Source: Candidatus Kapaibacterium sp.
Lineage (GTDB): Bacteria > Bacteroidota > Ignavibacteria > Kapaibacteriales > HRBIN21
Reading direction: 5' to 3'
DNA: 64,000 bases
Assembly: GCA_025059875.1 (NCBI GenBank)
Contig: JANXCT010000003.1
Coordinates: 130,176-194,175 of the forward strand
Shown here: positions 53,208 to 61,919 of the stretch, piece by piece
Numbering within the stretch: the first letter of the stretch is position 1
How the letters are laid out: each line of letters starts with the position of its first letter
Program-made: the position numbers and the translations under genes
The notes under the pieces: generated by a model
Databases searched by the model: none
The model's input: only the letters and a program-made list of their open reading frames with translations
Told to the model about the DNA's origin: nothing

Positions 53208-54361
53208 GCTTCCGTGTTGTCGCAACTGACCCGCACAGCGGTGCACGGGTTGGTCTCCTCGAAACGGCGCACGGGACCGTTGAGACCCCAGCCTTCATGC
53301 CTGTCGGTACGCAAGGCACGATTAAAGCGCTGGACCATCGCCGGGCTCTGGAATTAGGAGTCCAACTCCTACTCTGCAACGCCTACCACCTCGCCCTCCG
53401 GCCTGGGAAAGCCGTCATCGAGCACTTCGGGGGCCTCCACCGCTTCATCGGCTGGCAGAAGCCCATCCTGACTGACAGCGGAGGCTACCAGATCTTCTCA
53501 CTTCAGCAACTCCGGCGTGTCTCCGACGAAGGCGTGGAATTCCGTTCCCACGTTGACGGCTCCCTACACTACTTCACGCCGGAGTCTGTGATCGAGCTCC
53601 AGCGCTCCCTCGGCTCCGACATCATGATGGTGCTAGACGAATGCCCCCCATACCCCGCCGAGCATACGGCTGTAGAGCGTGCCGTCGCACGGACACTCGC
53701 ATGGGCGCGCCGTTCTTTGACCGTCTTCCATGCTACACAGCCTCGCTACGGCTACTCCCAACTCCTCTTCGGCATCGGGCAGGGCGGTGTCTACGCCGAC
53801 CTCCGCCGGCAGTGTCTACAAGAGCTGCTGCAGTGGGACTTCGACGGTTTTGCGATTGGCGGACTTTCCGTTGGCGAACCCACATCGGCGATGTACGAGA
53901 TGGTAGCCCTCTCCTGCGAGCTCCTTCCTACAGAGCGCCCACGGTACCTCATGGGAGTCGGCACTCCAGAGAACATCCTCACCGCAATCGAGTACGGCGT
54001 GGACCTCTTCGACTGCGTCCTGCCAACCCGAAACGCCCGCAATGGGCAGCTCTTCACTACTCGAGGCAAGATCAACATCCGCAATGCTCGCTGGCGGCTC
54101 AGCGACGAACCCATCGACCCCGGCCTAGACTCGCCAGTGAGCCGTACAGTAACGCTCGGCTACTTGCGCCACCTCTTCCTTGCTCGGGAAATTACAGCCT
54201 TGATTCTGGCAACAGAGCAGAACCTGGCCTTCTACCACTGGCTCCTGGGCACGGCGCGACAGAAAATACGGGATGGTAGCTTTCGTCACTGGAAGCGCTG
54301 CTTCCTAGAGCACTTCCAGCAGGCAGTAGAAACAAGCGACGAGGATTCCCCATGCCACTGA
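53204..54361 (+). CDS. tgt: tRNA-guanine transglycosylase, zinc site apparently lost
   Basis: Exchanges guanine-34 for preQ1 in tRNAs with GUN anticodons. The 385 residues have the usual opening HGTVETPAFMPVGTQGTIKA, the active-site Asp in PILTDSGGYQIFSL, IGQGGVYADLRRQC, FAIGGLSVGEP, and the nucleophile region DCVLPTRNARNGQLFTT. In most bacterial Tgt this is followed by a CxCxxC zinc motif and a later His. Here the aligned stretch reads DPGLDSPVSRTVTLGYLRHL, with Leu, Ser and Ser in place of the three Cys, and TEQNLAFY in place of the TIHN-type segment, so the His ligand also appears gone. The rest is normal. ATG 53204 overlaps the VanZ stop; yajC overlaps the end. Confidence 0.93.
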   Translation: MSFRVVATDPHSGARVGLLETAHGTVETPAFMPVGTQGTIKALDHRRALELGVQLLLCNAYHLALRPGKAVIEHFGGLHRFIGWQKPILTDSGGYQIFSLQQLRRVSDEGVEFRSHVDGSLHYFTPESVIELQRSLGSDIMMVLDECPPYPAEHTAVERAVARTLAWARRSLTVFHATQPRYGYSQLLFGIGQGGVYADLRRQCLQELLQWDFDGFAIGGLSVGEPTSAMYEMVALSCELLPTERPRYLMGVGTPENILTAIEYGVDLFDCVLPTRNARNGQLFTTRGKINIRNARWRLSDEPIDPGLDSPVSRTVTLGYLRHLFLAREITALILATEQNLAFYHWLLGTARQKIRDGSFRHWKRCFLEHFQQAVETSDEDSPCH

Positions 54362-54663
54362 CCTACGCGGCTGCTGCACCGCAGCAAGGCGCCGATCCCA
54401 CTGCAGGGCTGATTAGCACCCTCATCTTCTTCGGTGCCATCCTGCTCATCTTCTACGTGATGATCATCCGGCCGCAGGTGAAGCGCCAGAAAGAGCACCA
54501 GAAGATGCTCAGCGAGCTCAAGAAGGGCGACCGCATCGTCACTACAGCCGGCATCCACGGTACCATCACCGACATAGAGGACAGCATCGTCGTCGTCCAG
54601 ATTGCTGACAACACCCGCATACGGATGGAGAAGTCGGCCATTGCAACGGTGCTGAAGAAGTAG
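54352..54663 (+). CDS. yajC: Preprotein translocase subunit YajC
   Basis: Accessory subunit of the SecDF-YajC membrane complex. The 103-residue protein has one membrane segment ([19 protein letters not shown]). The YajC signature [20 protein letters not shown] and a cytoplasmic [18 protein letters not shown] follow. tgt-yajC is a widely conserved gene pair, seen here with a 10-nt overlap. secD and secF do not follow; ribBA starts 2 nt after the stop instead. Confidence 0.95.
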   Translation: MPLTYAAAAPQQGADPTAGLISTLIFFGAILLIFYVMIIRPQVKRQKEHQKMLSELKKGDRIVTTAGIHGTITDIEDSIVVVQIADNTRIRMEKSAIATVLKK

Positions 54664-54665
54664 CG

Positions 54666-55913
54666 ATGGACATTCGACTCAACACCGTGGAGGAAGCCCT
54701 CCACGACTTGGCCTCCGGCAAGATGGTCATCGTCGTGGATGACGAGGACCGCGAGAACGAGGGCGACCTCATCTGCGCTGCTCAGTTCTGCACGCCCGAT
54801 GTCATCAACTTCATGGCTTCCAAGGCGCGAGGACTCATCTGCGTTGCCATCACCGAGCAGCGTGCCCGCGAGCTTCGGCTGGACGCAATGGTTCCCACCA
54901 ACACCTCTCTCCATGGCACCCGCTTCACGGTCTCCGTAGACTACATCCACGGTACTACCACTGGCATCTCTGCCTTCGACCGCGCTGCAACCGTGCGTGC
55001 TCTGGCTGATCCTGAGACGAAGCCAGAGGATTTTGCACGACCAGGGCATATCTTCCCACTAGTTGCCGTTGAGGAGGGAGTATTGCGGCGCGCTGGACAT
55101 ACGGAGGCTGCTGTAGATCTCATGCGCCTGGCTCGACTCAAGCCCGCCGCAGTCCTCTGCGAAATCCTCAACGAAGATGGCACTATGGCGCGGCTGCCCC
55201 AACTGTACGAGTTTGCCCAGCAGTACGGGCTCAAGCTCATCAGTGTTCGCGACCTCATCGCTTACCGGCTGCGGACAGACAACCTGGTCCGTCTCGTTGC
55301 AGAGGCTACGCTACCGACCATCGTCGGCACCTTTCGTGTCCTCGTCTACCAGAACATCGTTGACCACCAAGAGCATGTCGCCCTCGTCAAAGGACGGTGG
55401 GAGCCCGGCGAGCCCATACTGGTGCGTGTCCACTCCCAATGCTTGACCGGTGACCTCTTCGGCTCGCTCCGCTGCGACTGTGGGCCTCAGCTCCACGCTG
55501 CCCTGCGAATCATAGAGCGAGAGGGCAAAGGCGTTCTGCTCTACATGCAGCAAGAGGGACGCGGCATAGGGCTTGGGAATAAAATCCGGGCGTATGCCCT
55601 CCAAGAGCAGGGTCTGGACACCGTTGAAGCAAATCAGCACCTAGGCTTCAAGCCCGATCTACGGGACTATGGCATCGGTGCCCAGATTCTTCGGCACCTA
55701 GGCGTCCAGAAGATGCGTCTGCTAACGAACAACCCCCGAAAGGTCGTTGGGCTAGAAGCCTACGGGTTGGAAATCGTTGAGCGGGTCCCGATAGAGATTG
55801 AGCCGAACGACTGGAATTGGAGCTATCTGCTCGCCAAGAAGCACAAGTTGGGACATTGGCTTACCCTTGGGCACCTACCGGCGACGTCAAAGGAATCTGG
55901 GAACGGTCTGTAG
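54666..55913 (+). CDS. ribBA: RibBA: 3,4-dihydroxy-2-butanone-4-phosphate synthase / GTP cyclohydrolase II
   Basis: Supplies both precursors of riboflavin. The N-terminal half (about 1-205) has [35 protein letters not shown] and [16 protein letters not shown]. The C-terminal half has [20 protein letters not shown] with three zinc cysteines, [20 protein letters not shown] and [16 protein letters not shown]. Both active sites appear complete. It follows yajC by 2 nt and greA starts 29 nt after its end, so it belongs to the long run from nnr. No FMN riboswitch is seen upstream, as expected inside an operon. Confidence 0.96.
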   Translation: MDIRLNTVEEALHDLASGKMVIVVDDEDRENEGDLICAAQFCTPDVINFMASKARGLICVAITEQRARELRLDAMVPTNTSLHGTRFTVSVDYIHGTTTGISAFDRAATVRALADPETKPEDFARPGHIFPLVAVEEGVLRRAGHTEAAVDLMRLARLKPAAVLCEILNEDGTMARLPQLYEFAQQYGLKLISVRDLIAYRLRTDNLVRLVAEATLPTIVGTFRVLVYQNIVDHQEHVALVKGRWEPGEPILVRVHSQCLTGDLFGSLRCDCGPQLHAALRIIEREGKGVLLYMQQEGRGIGLGNKIRAYALQEQGLDTVEANQHLGFKPDLRDYGIGAQILRHLGVQKMRLLTNNPRKVVGLEAYGLEIVERVPIEIEPNDWNWSYLLAKKHKLGHWLTLGHLPATSKESGNGL

Positions 55914-55942
55914 AACAGGGTGCACCGACTGCAGTGGGAACC

Positions 55943-56419
55943 ATGTCGGACGTCATCTACCTCTCACGACAGCGCTTCGAAGAGCTCCAGGCAGAGCTCC
56001 GTCAGCTTCGGAGCCAAGGACGGAAGGAGATTGCTCAGAAGATTGCTGACGCTCGGTCCCACGGGGACCTCTCAGAGAACGCTGACTACGACGCCGCCCT
56101 CCAAGCCCAACAGATGCTGGAGATGCGGATTGCCCGCTTGGAACGCATCCTCGCCCGAGCCCGCGTCATCGACCCCAAAGAACTCCCCAATGACGGTAAG
56201 GTGTACATCTTCTCCACCGTTCGCCTGCGGAACTGCAAGACGGGCTCTGTAGTGACTTACACGCTGGTGGGAGATGAAGAGGCGGATTTCACCAACAACA
56301 AACTCTCGGTGAGCTCCCCCTTGGGAAAGGCTCTGCTCGGAAAACAGTCAGGAGAGCGCATCCGTATCCAGGTCCCCGCGGGAGAGATGGAGTACGAGAT
56401 CGTAGAAGTCCTACGCTGA
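55943..56419 (+). CDS. greA: Transcription elongation factor GreA
   Basis: Rescues backtracked RNA polymerase. It has the standard length of 158 residues. The N-terminal coiled coil includes ARSHGDLSENADYDAALQAQ, whose acidic DLSENADY tip enters the polymerase. The C-terminal FKBP-like part has ADFTNNKLSVSSPLGKALLG and EYEIVEVLR. ATG 55943 with a purine-rich GTGGGAA upstream is chosen; the longer frame to 55817 lies inside ribBA. Downstream, a short hairpin AAGGG/CCCTT (about 56438-56455) lies in the gap before the sigma factor gene. Confidence 0.95.
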   Translation: MSDVIYLSRQRFEELQAELRQLRSQGRKEIAQKIADARSHGDLSENADYDAALQAQQMLEMRIARLERILARARVIDPKELPNDGKVYIFSTVRLRNCKTGSVVTYTLVGDEEADFTNNKLSVSSPLGKALLGKQSGERIRIQVPAGEMEYEIVEVLR

Positions 56420-56487
56420 GCCCAGCGCTAAACCCACAAGGGCATTATCCCTTCTAAGAGCATGGAAACCCTGACGAGCTGACTCCT

Positions 56488-57135
56488 ATGGCGCGCCCGT
56501 CGGCACTGAGTTTCGCCAGCGATGAGGAGCTCATCGCAGAATTCTGCCATGGCGATCGCGAGTTAGCAGCAGCGCAATTCGTCCGAAGATACCAGCGGTT
56601 CGTCTACAGCATCGCCTACCGCTACCTCGGGCGTTACGAAGATGCTCAGGACGCCGCCCAGGAAGTTTTCTTGAAAGCCTTCGAACACCTCCCCCGCTTC
56701 GAGCGCCGCAGTAGCCTCCGGACATGGCTGTACCGGATCACCGTACGGGTTGCCCTCAGCATGCTGCGGCAGCGCAAACGCACTCAGTGGCTACGTTGGG
56801 AGGAAGCCTTCACCGACGACGAAGAACCGCACGCCCCCACTCCAACGCCAGAGCAGCTCCACGAACGGGAGGAATTCGAGCGCTACTTCCACCGTCTCCT
56901 GGCGAGCCTCCCAGAGAAGCAGCGGGAAACCTTCGTGCTGCGATACATCGAAGGGCTCTCGTACGAGGAGATCTCCCAAATGCTGGGGACTAGCATCGGC
57001 GGATTGAAAGCAAACTACTTCTTAGCAGTCCGCAAGCTTGCACGAGCTCTCCTCAACGGCCCATATGGAGAATACTTCCGCCAAGCTCTCAGCAGAGGCA
57101 ATGACTCCGCGTCAGCAGACAACCTACAGCCGTAG
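56488..57135 (+). CDS. ECF-type RNA polymerase sigma factor
   Basis: The 215-residue sigma-70 of the extracytoplasmic-function class has region 2 with FVRRYQRFVYSIAYRYLGRY and EDAQDAAQEVFLKAFEHLPR, then RTWLYRITVRVALSMLRQRK. Region 4 has LPEKQRETFVLRYIEGLSYE, EISQMLGTSIGGLKANYFLA. Like RpoE-group factors it lacks regions 1 and 3. The anti-sigma gene starts inside its last 35 nt, and a Spy-like gene follows, so this is a typical envelope-stress triad. No autoregulatory promoter could be recognised because the target consensus is unknown. Confidence 0.93.
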   Translation: MARPSALSFASDEELIAEFCHGDRELAAAQFVRRYQRFVYSIAYRYLGRYEDAQDAAQEVFLKAFEHLPRFERRSSLRTWLYRITVRVALSMLRQRKRTQWLRWEEAFTDDEEPHAPTPTPEQLHEREEFERYFHRLLASLPEKQRETFVLRYIEGLSYEEISQMLGTSIGGLKANYFLAVRKLARALLNGPYGEYFRQALSRGNDSASADNLQP

Positions 57136-57679
57136 AGACTTAGAGCTTCTCCTGCCAGACTACGCCTTTGGGCGACTGTCGGCAGAGGAAGCACACCGTG
57201 TTGCAGAGGTGCTCCAGGCACACCCCGACCTGGCAGCCGAAGCCGAAATGCTACGCGCAATCTTCCAGCGCCTAGAGACCACAGGATACATGCGCGAGCT
57301 GGAGCGGCACTCCAGTACACTCTCGGTGCAAGTGCTCAACCGCTGGAAGTCCCAACGCCAGCAACCGTCTTGGCAGAGGCTGGCATGGCTCCTCCTGCCG
57401 ACCCTCGGGCTTCTCCTCTTACTGCTCTGGTGGTCTCCTCCTCGAGTGCCCTCCTCTGACACCCCAGCAACGGGACATGTCCACTTGGTGACGCCCCCGC
57501 AGGAGTCGGGGATACCGTACGCTGACGGGCTAGTCACGTTCACGTATTGGAGCTCCGGCGTACCACCTGTTGTCCCTGTCCTACCGTCGCAGCCGATTCC
57601 CCAGCACGAGCTTGAGGAGCTGCTTAACAGCCTTCCAGAAATAGAGGTCAGCGATGCGGCAGAACCCTATGCTCCGTAA
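57101..57679 (+). CDS. Membrane anti-sigma factor, zinc-free type
   Basis: The 192-residue protein has an N-terminal helical segment (residues about 8-60, with LLPDYAFGRLSAEEAHRVAE) resembling anti-sigma domains but without the HxxxCxxC zinc motif. One membrane helix follows (WLLLPTLGLLLLLLWW) and then a Pro-rich periplasmic tail of about 85 residues. Position between the sigma gene and a Spy-like gene is the main evidence. The start ATG 57101 lies inside the sigma gene; an upstream frame to 57038 adds residues without family character. It probably holds the sigma at the membrane until envelope stress. Confidence 0.75.
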   Translation: MTPRQQTTYSRRDLELLLPDYAFGRLSAEEAHRVAEVLQAHPDLAAEAEMLRAIFQRLETTGYMRELERHSSTLSVQVLNRWKSQRQQPSWQRLAWLLLPTLGLLLLLLWWSPPRVPSSDTPATGHVHLVTPPQESGIPYADGLVTFTYWSSGVPPVVPVLPSQPIPQHELEELLNSLPEIEVSDAAEPYAP

Positions 57680-58157
57680 CCTCGCTCTCTCCTTGGGCCT
57701 CCTGCTCTCGTACGTACTCTCCCTTCTGGCACAGGAGGGCACGAGTGACACCGCCGAGGTAGCCCGTTGGGAGAGGGCAAAGCGACAGTTGGAGCGATGG
57801 AAACTGCTGCGCCTCCTGGAAGAAGTCAAGCTGGACGAGACGACCGGCCAGCAGTTTCTCCTACTGTACACGATCTACAGCCGCCGCATCGACAGCACCC
57901 TGCGACAAATCGAAGAGGCAGCGAACCGCCTGTCGGCTGCTCTCCAGACCCCACAGGCCTCCAGTGAACGGGAGCGTGCACTCCAAGATCTCTTGAACCG
58001 GCAGCAGGAACTGCTGCGTCTGCTTCGGCAGCGGACTGAAGCTGTGCGCTCCGTGCTCTCCGAGGAACAGTTCGCACGCTACGTGCTCTTCGAGCACCGC
58101 TTCCCACGCGAAATGGAGCGCACCCTCTTCCAGCACCGCTTCAAGCGGAGGAGGTAG
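57654..58157 (+). CDS. Periplasmic Spy/CpxP/ZraP-like helical protein
   Basis: The 167-residue protein has signal peptide MLRNLALSLGLLLSYVLSLL inside its first 27 residues. The mature part is entirely helical and charged: WERAKRQLERWKLLRLLEEV, LLLYTIYSRRIDSTLRQIEE, LNRQQELLRLLRQR and VRSVLSEEQFARYVLFEHRF. The LSEEQFARY end and length match the LTxxQ-type Spy/CpxP and heavy-metal-sensor families. Such proteins dampen or sense envelope stress with their sigma and anti-sigma. GAGGT lies 8 nt before ATG 57654; the gene overlaps the anti-sigma end by 26 nt. Confidence 0.78.
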   Translation: MRQNPMLRNLALSLGLLLSYVLSLLAQEGTSDTAEVARWERAKRQLERWKLLRLLEEVKLDETTGQQFLLLYTIYSRRIDSTLRQIEEAANRLSAALQTPQASSERERALQDLLNRQQELLRLLRQRTEAVRSVLSEEQFARYVLFEHRFPREMERTLFQHRFKRRR

Positions 58158-58237
58158 TCCCATACTCCGCAACCTTCAAGCCTGCTACAGGCAGCCGAGA
58201 CTTTCTTGAGATCAAGCTCCGTCTTACGGATTTCCGC

Positions 58238-58245
58238 TAATTTTG
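58238..58245 (+). promoter_or_regulatory. -7 promoter element of tRNA-Glu (TAATTTTG)
   Basis: TAATTTTG ends 17 nt before the tRNA 5' end. Confidence 0.65.
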
Positions 58246-58262
58246 TCCTCGAACGAGGCTCT

Positions 58263-58334
58263 GCCCCCATCGACTAAGGGTTAGGTCACCACTCTTTCAA
58301 GGTGGCGGTACGGGTTCGAATCCCGTTGGGGGCA
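58263..58334 (+). tRNA. tRNA-Glu (TTC)
   Basis: Cloverleaf with acceptor GCCCCCA/TGGGGGC, anticodon stem CCACT/GGTGG and loop CTTTCAA (anticodon TTC), T-arm ACGGG/CCCGT with TTCGAAT, discriminator A. CCA is not encoded. The whole matches bacterial tRNA-Glu closely. Confidence 0.96.
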
Positions 58335-58364
58335 CACGGCAGCGGGGGTATGGCTGCAGGGTAG

Positions 58365-59342
58365 ATGCCCACATATGTAGTGACCGGATGCGCAGGCTTC
58401 ATTGGATGGAAGACTTCCGAACGGCTCCTCCAGCAGGGCGCAACGGTTGTAGGGATAGACAATCTCAATGATGCCTACGACCCACGACTCAAGCTGTGGC
58501 GTCTGCGCCGACTTCAGGAGTATACTGGGTTTCACTTCCTCCGGGCTGACATCACGGACCTCGGGGCTATACAGCCCATCCTCCAGCGCTTCCAACCCGA
58601 AGCTGTCATTAACCTTGCCGCTCGCGCTGGCGTGCGGTATAGCCTGCAGGACCCCTGGAGCTACTACGCTACGAACCTGACTGGCACGCTGAACCTACTG
58701 GAGCTCTGCCGAAGACTCGGAATCTCTAAGTTCGTCCTTGCCTCCACCTCTAGCGTCTACGGAGCCGGGACTCCCCCATTCCGGGAAGAAGACGCGACCG
58801 AGCATCCTCGTTCCCCGTACGCTGCTTCCAAGCGTGCTGCTGAGCTCCTCTGCGCAACATACCACGAACTATACGGGCTAGATATCACTGTACTGCGCTA
58901 CTTCACCGTCTACGGCCCTGCCGGGCGACCCGACATGAGCTTGTTCATCTTCACCGAACACCTCCTTCGAGGCGAACCGTTGGAGATCTTTGGTGATGGA
59001 CAGCAGCAGCGGGATTTCACCTACGTTGATGACATCGCCGAGGGAACTATCCACGCCCTTCGTCCACTGGGATATGCTGTCATCAACCTAGGCAACCGAC
59101 AACCTATTCGTCTGCTGGACGCGGTGAGGACTTTGGAGTACCTCCTCGAGCGGAGGGCTCAACTCCTGTTCCGGCCGGCTCACCCGGCAGATGTCCCTAC
59201 AACGGAAGCCAACATTGACCGCGCCCGAGCCTTGCTGGGATGGGAGCCTAGTACTCCCTTCTCCGAGGGCATCCGCCACATGGTCGCGTGGCATTTGCAG
59301 CATCGCCATGAAATAGAACAGCTCACCCTGGAATCTCCGTAG
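58365..59342 (+). CDS. NAD-dependent sugar epimerase, UDP-glucuronate/UDP-glucose 4-epimerase type
   Basis: Short-chain dehydrogenase-like epimerase of 325 residues. It has the NAD motif VVTGCAGFIGWKTSERLLQ, the diagnostic VINLAARAGVRYSLQDPWSY (GVRYS, usual in UDP-glucuronate 4-epimerases), the catalytic Tyr and Lys in SPYAASKRAAELL with Ser in ASTSSVYG, and the substrate loop RDFTYVDDIAEGTIHAL. It provides a nucleotide sugar for surface glycan. Exact substrate is inferred from the GVRYS segment. It follows tRNA-Glu by 30 nt, and the GT-C gene starts 5 nt after it. Confidence 0.88.
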   Translation: MPTYVVTGCAGFIGWKTSERLLQQGATVVGIDNLNDAYDPRLKLWRLRRLQEYTGFHFLRADITDLGAIQPILQRFQPEAVINLAARAGVRYSLQDPWSYYATNLTGTLNLLELCRRLGISKFVLASTSSVYGAGTPPFREEDATEHPRSPYAASKRAAELLCATYHELYGLDITVLRYFTVYGPAGRPDMSLFIFTEHLLRGEPLEIFGDGQQQRDFTYVDDIAEGTIHALRPLGYAVINLGNRQPIRLLDAVRTLEYLLERRAQLLFRPAHPADVPTTEANIDRARALLGWEPSTPFSEGIRHMVAWHLQHRHEIEQLTLESP

Positions 59343-59347
59343 CCTCT

Positions 59348-60967
59348 ATGGCTACCCATACACAGTGGCTGCTCATCGGTGGATCCCTTGCGTATGCTGT
59401 ATGGAGCCTGCTGAGTGTCCCATGGTGGACGGTAGATGACGCCTATATCCTCTTCCGCTACGCCCAGCACTGGGTTACGATTGGGATTCCCACATGGAAT
59501 CCCGGGGAACCACCAGTCGAGGGATATACTGGCACCCTCTACGTAGCCCTCTTAGCAGTGGGGCATGCCGTAGGCCTCCCATTCGAAGCACTCGCAAAGG
59601 GGATTGGGCTCACCGCCTATGCACTCTGTGGAGCCGTGACATGGTTCCTACTCCGCGAGCTCGGAGTTCAACCTGCCATTCGCGTGCTGAGCATCGTTCT
59701 CTACTACACGGCGGCGTTCCTATTCGTCCATGCCCTCAGCGGATTGGAGACCACGCTCTTCCTCTTCCTCCTCACGGCGTCGACATGGCTTGCCGTTCGG
59801 ACAGTGCTCTCCCCAAGTTCGGCCAACTTGCTGAAGACCATCCTCGCGCTCGTCCTCCTTGCCCTGACTCGGCCGGAAGGACTGCTCTTCAGCATGGCAC
59901 TGCTGGTAGCAATCTTTGTCAGCACAAGAGCTCCGGGCTCAGCTACAGCCCAACGAACATCATCCTCTCTACGCTGGAGTAGGCTCGCCTGGGGGAGCCT
60001 ACTGTTCGCACTACCAGTAGTAGCGATGACACTCTGGCGGTGGCATCTCTACGGCGAACTCCTTCCAAACACGTACTATGCTAAGCAGGCTGGTGGGATT
60101 GTTATAGGGAGCATGCTCTCGTTCCTGGAGTTTGCTCTGCAGTACTGGGCTGTTCCTGGCATGATCGCTCTGCTGCTTGGGGTCGGTGAATGGGAGCAAT
60201 GGACGGCTCGACTACGAACACACTATCGACAGCTTATGCCCTTGGGGATAGCGCTGGGAGCTGCCGTTGCCGTTCTCATCGCCGAGTATGCTCGCTCCTC
60301 GCTCCAGATGAACTATGCCCACCGCTTCTGGGCACCACTGTATGTATTGGGCCTCTGCGGAGCTGCTGTCGGAGCAGAGCACGGGCTACGGACCTTGCAG
60401 GAGACGACCGATTCACATCCGCTCCGCCTCCAGCGCCTACAGCAGATTGCCCTTGTTCTCATGCTCCTACAACTGACGATCCATGGAGGCTTATGGCGAT
60501 GGCAGGAACGGAAGTTCGTACGAGACTACTGGCAGCTCCTGAACGAAGAGCATGCCGAAGCAGCGCAGTTCTTACAGCACCTTCTGCCGCCAACGGCTAC
60601 GGTAGTCATCTACCCCGATGCAGGGCTTATTCCCTTCCGGACAGGCTTCCGCACAATTGACGGCGGGCGGCTCAATGACCGCTTCCTGGCACGCCACCAC
60701 TGGAGTGGTAGCCTGCGCGATACCGCCATCCTTAACTACCTCTTCTCCCAGCAGCCAGCAGCCTTCGTCTTCAAGAGCCGCCGCGAAGACCGGCCCCTTC
60801 TGAATGCAGAGTTATCGGCCATCGTCAACGATCAACGGTTCAGCACCTATCGTCTTGCTGCCTCCTTCCGAACCCGCGCCCGCCGTTTTGCCGAGTCGTA
60901 CTTCCTGCTAGTCTACGTCCACCAGCGCTACCTCCCCCTTATGCTACCGACGGTCCCAGGCCTTTAG
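59348..60967 (+). CDS. GT-C-fold polyprenyl-sugar glycosyltransferase, membrane protein
   Basis: The 539-residue protein has about nine to ten membrane segments. After the first comes WWTVDDAYILFRYAQHW, the DD motif of GT-C enzymes, with NPGEPPVEGYTGTLYVAL as in arabinofuranosyltransferase/LPS-type relatives. The second half has a soluble periplasmic region (TVVIYPDAGLIPFRTGFR). It likely transfers a lipid-linked sugar outside the membrane. It is coupled to the epimerase by 5 nt. The 3' end overlaps the convergent miaA by 29 nt. Donor and acceptor unknown. Confidence 0.8.
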   Translation: MATHTQWLLIGGSLAYAVWSLLSVPWWTVDDAYILFRYAQHWVTIGIPTWNPGEPPVEGYTGTLYVALLAVGHAVGLPFEALAKGIGLTAYALCGAVTWFLLRELGVQPAIRVLSIVLYYTAAFLFVHALSGLETTLFLFLLTASTWLAVRTVLSPSSANLLKTILALVLLALTRPEGLLFSMALLVAIFVSTRAPGSATAQRTSSSLRWSRLAWGSLLFALPVVAMTLWRWHLYGELLPNTYYAKQAGGIVIGSMLSFLEFALQYWAVPGMIALLLGVGEWEQWTARLRTHYRQLMPLGIALGAAVAVLIAEYARSSLQMNYAHRFWAPLYVLGLCGAAVGAEHGLRTLQETTDSHPLRLQRLQQIALVLMLLQLTIHGGLWRWQERKFVRDYWQLLNEEHAEAAQFLQHLLPPTATVVIYPDAGLIPFRTGFRTIDGGRLNDRFLARHHWSGSLRDTAILNYLFSQQPAAFVFKSRREDRPLLNAELSAIVNDQRFSTYRLAASFRTRARRFAESYFLLVYVHQRYLPLMLPTVPGL

Positions 60968-61919
60968 GTATCCAGTCCTGAAGGAGTTCCAGCAGCTTCG
61001 GCACCACAGCCGCAGGGTCTGAAGCTCCAGGTATCCAGTGGATGTGCTGGTACCGGCGGAACCAGGTCAGCTGACGCTTAGCATACTGCCGCGTCCGACG
61101 CTGCATCTGCCTCAATGCCTCGCCAGCACTGAGACGACCCTGTAGGTACTCCACACACTCCTTGTAGCCATGCGTGTTCAGCCCCGGAGCCTCGGGCGCA
61201 TAGCCCATTGCCAAAACTGAACGCGTCTCCTCCACCAACCCATTGTACCACATCCACTCCGCACGGCGGTTGATCCGCTCGTACAGCTCTCTTCGGTCCA
61301 ACTGCAGCCCGACCCAGAGGGCACGGAATAAGCGCTCCCGTGGGGGATAGAGTTGATGTGCTCTCGACAGCGGGATGCCCGTAGCGTAGTAGAACTCCAG
61401 TGCCCGCATAAGGCGTCGTGGGTTGCGGTCTGTATAGCGAGCAGCTAACACAGGGTCCACGCGTTGCAGCTCAGCATAGAGGGCCTCCTTCCCCTCCCGC
61501 CCTAGTCGGAACTGGAGCTGCTGCCGAATCTCCCGAAGGAAGGGTAACGGGGGCTGCTCAAAGAGCCCATAGTACACCGCATGGACGTAGAACCCAGAAC
61601 CCCCGACGACACATGGCAGCTTCCCCCGAGCCCAGATTTCAGGAATGAGCCGGAGGGCATCAGCAGCGAATTCGCCGGCACTGTAGGTCTCATCGGGGTT
61701 GCGGATATCCACGCAGTAATGAGGAACTCGCTGCCGTTCCTCTACGGTCGGCTTCGCGGTGCCGACGTCTAAGTAGCGGTAGATTTGGCGGGAGTCAGCG
61801 GAGATGACCTCCAGCGGCAGCTCCTCCGCCAAGCGGAGAATCGTAGCAGTCTTGCCAGATGCCGTTGGCCCTACGAGGAAGAGGACGTAGGGCGTTCCCG
61901 ATACAAGAGCTCCTGCCAC
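60939..61919 (-). CDS. miaA: tRNA dimethylallyltransferase
   Basis: Adds dimethylallyl to A37 of tRNAs reading UNN codons. The 326 residues have the P-loop FLVGPTASGKTATILRLAEE, VISADSRQIYRYLDVGTAKP, VVGGSGFYVHAVYYG, RNPRRLMRALEFYYATG and the C-terminal TRQYAKRQLTWFRRYQHIHW. No ATG is available; GTG 61919 is used and lies 49 nt inside the pcm gene, which is a long overlap. It is last of the phoH-cdaA-pcm-miaA run. Confidence 0.95.
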   Translation of the reverse strand: MAGALVSGTPYVLFLVGPTASGKTATILRLAEELPLEVISADSRQIYRYLDVGTAKPTVEERQRVPHYCVDIRNPDETYSAGEFAADALRLIPEIWARGKLPCVVGGSGFYVHAVYYGLFEQPPLPFLREIRQQLQFRLGREGKEALYAELQRVDPVLAARYTDRNPRRLMRALEFYYATGIPLSRAHQLYPPRERLFRALWVGLQLDRRELYERINRRAEWMWYNGLVEETRSVLAMGYAPEAPGLNTHGYKECVEYLQGRLSAGEALRQMQRRTRQYAKRQLTWFRRYQHIHWIPGASDPAAVVPKLLELLQDWIPKGLGPSVA

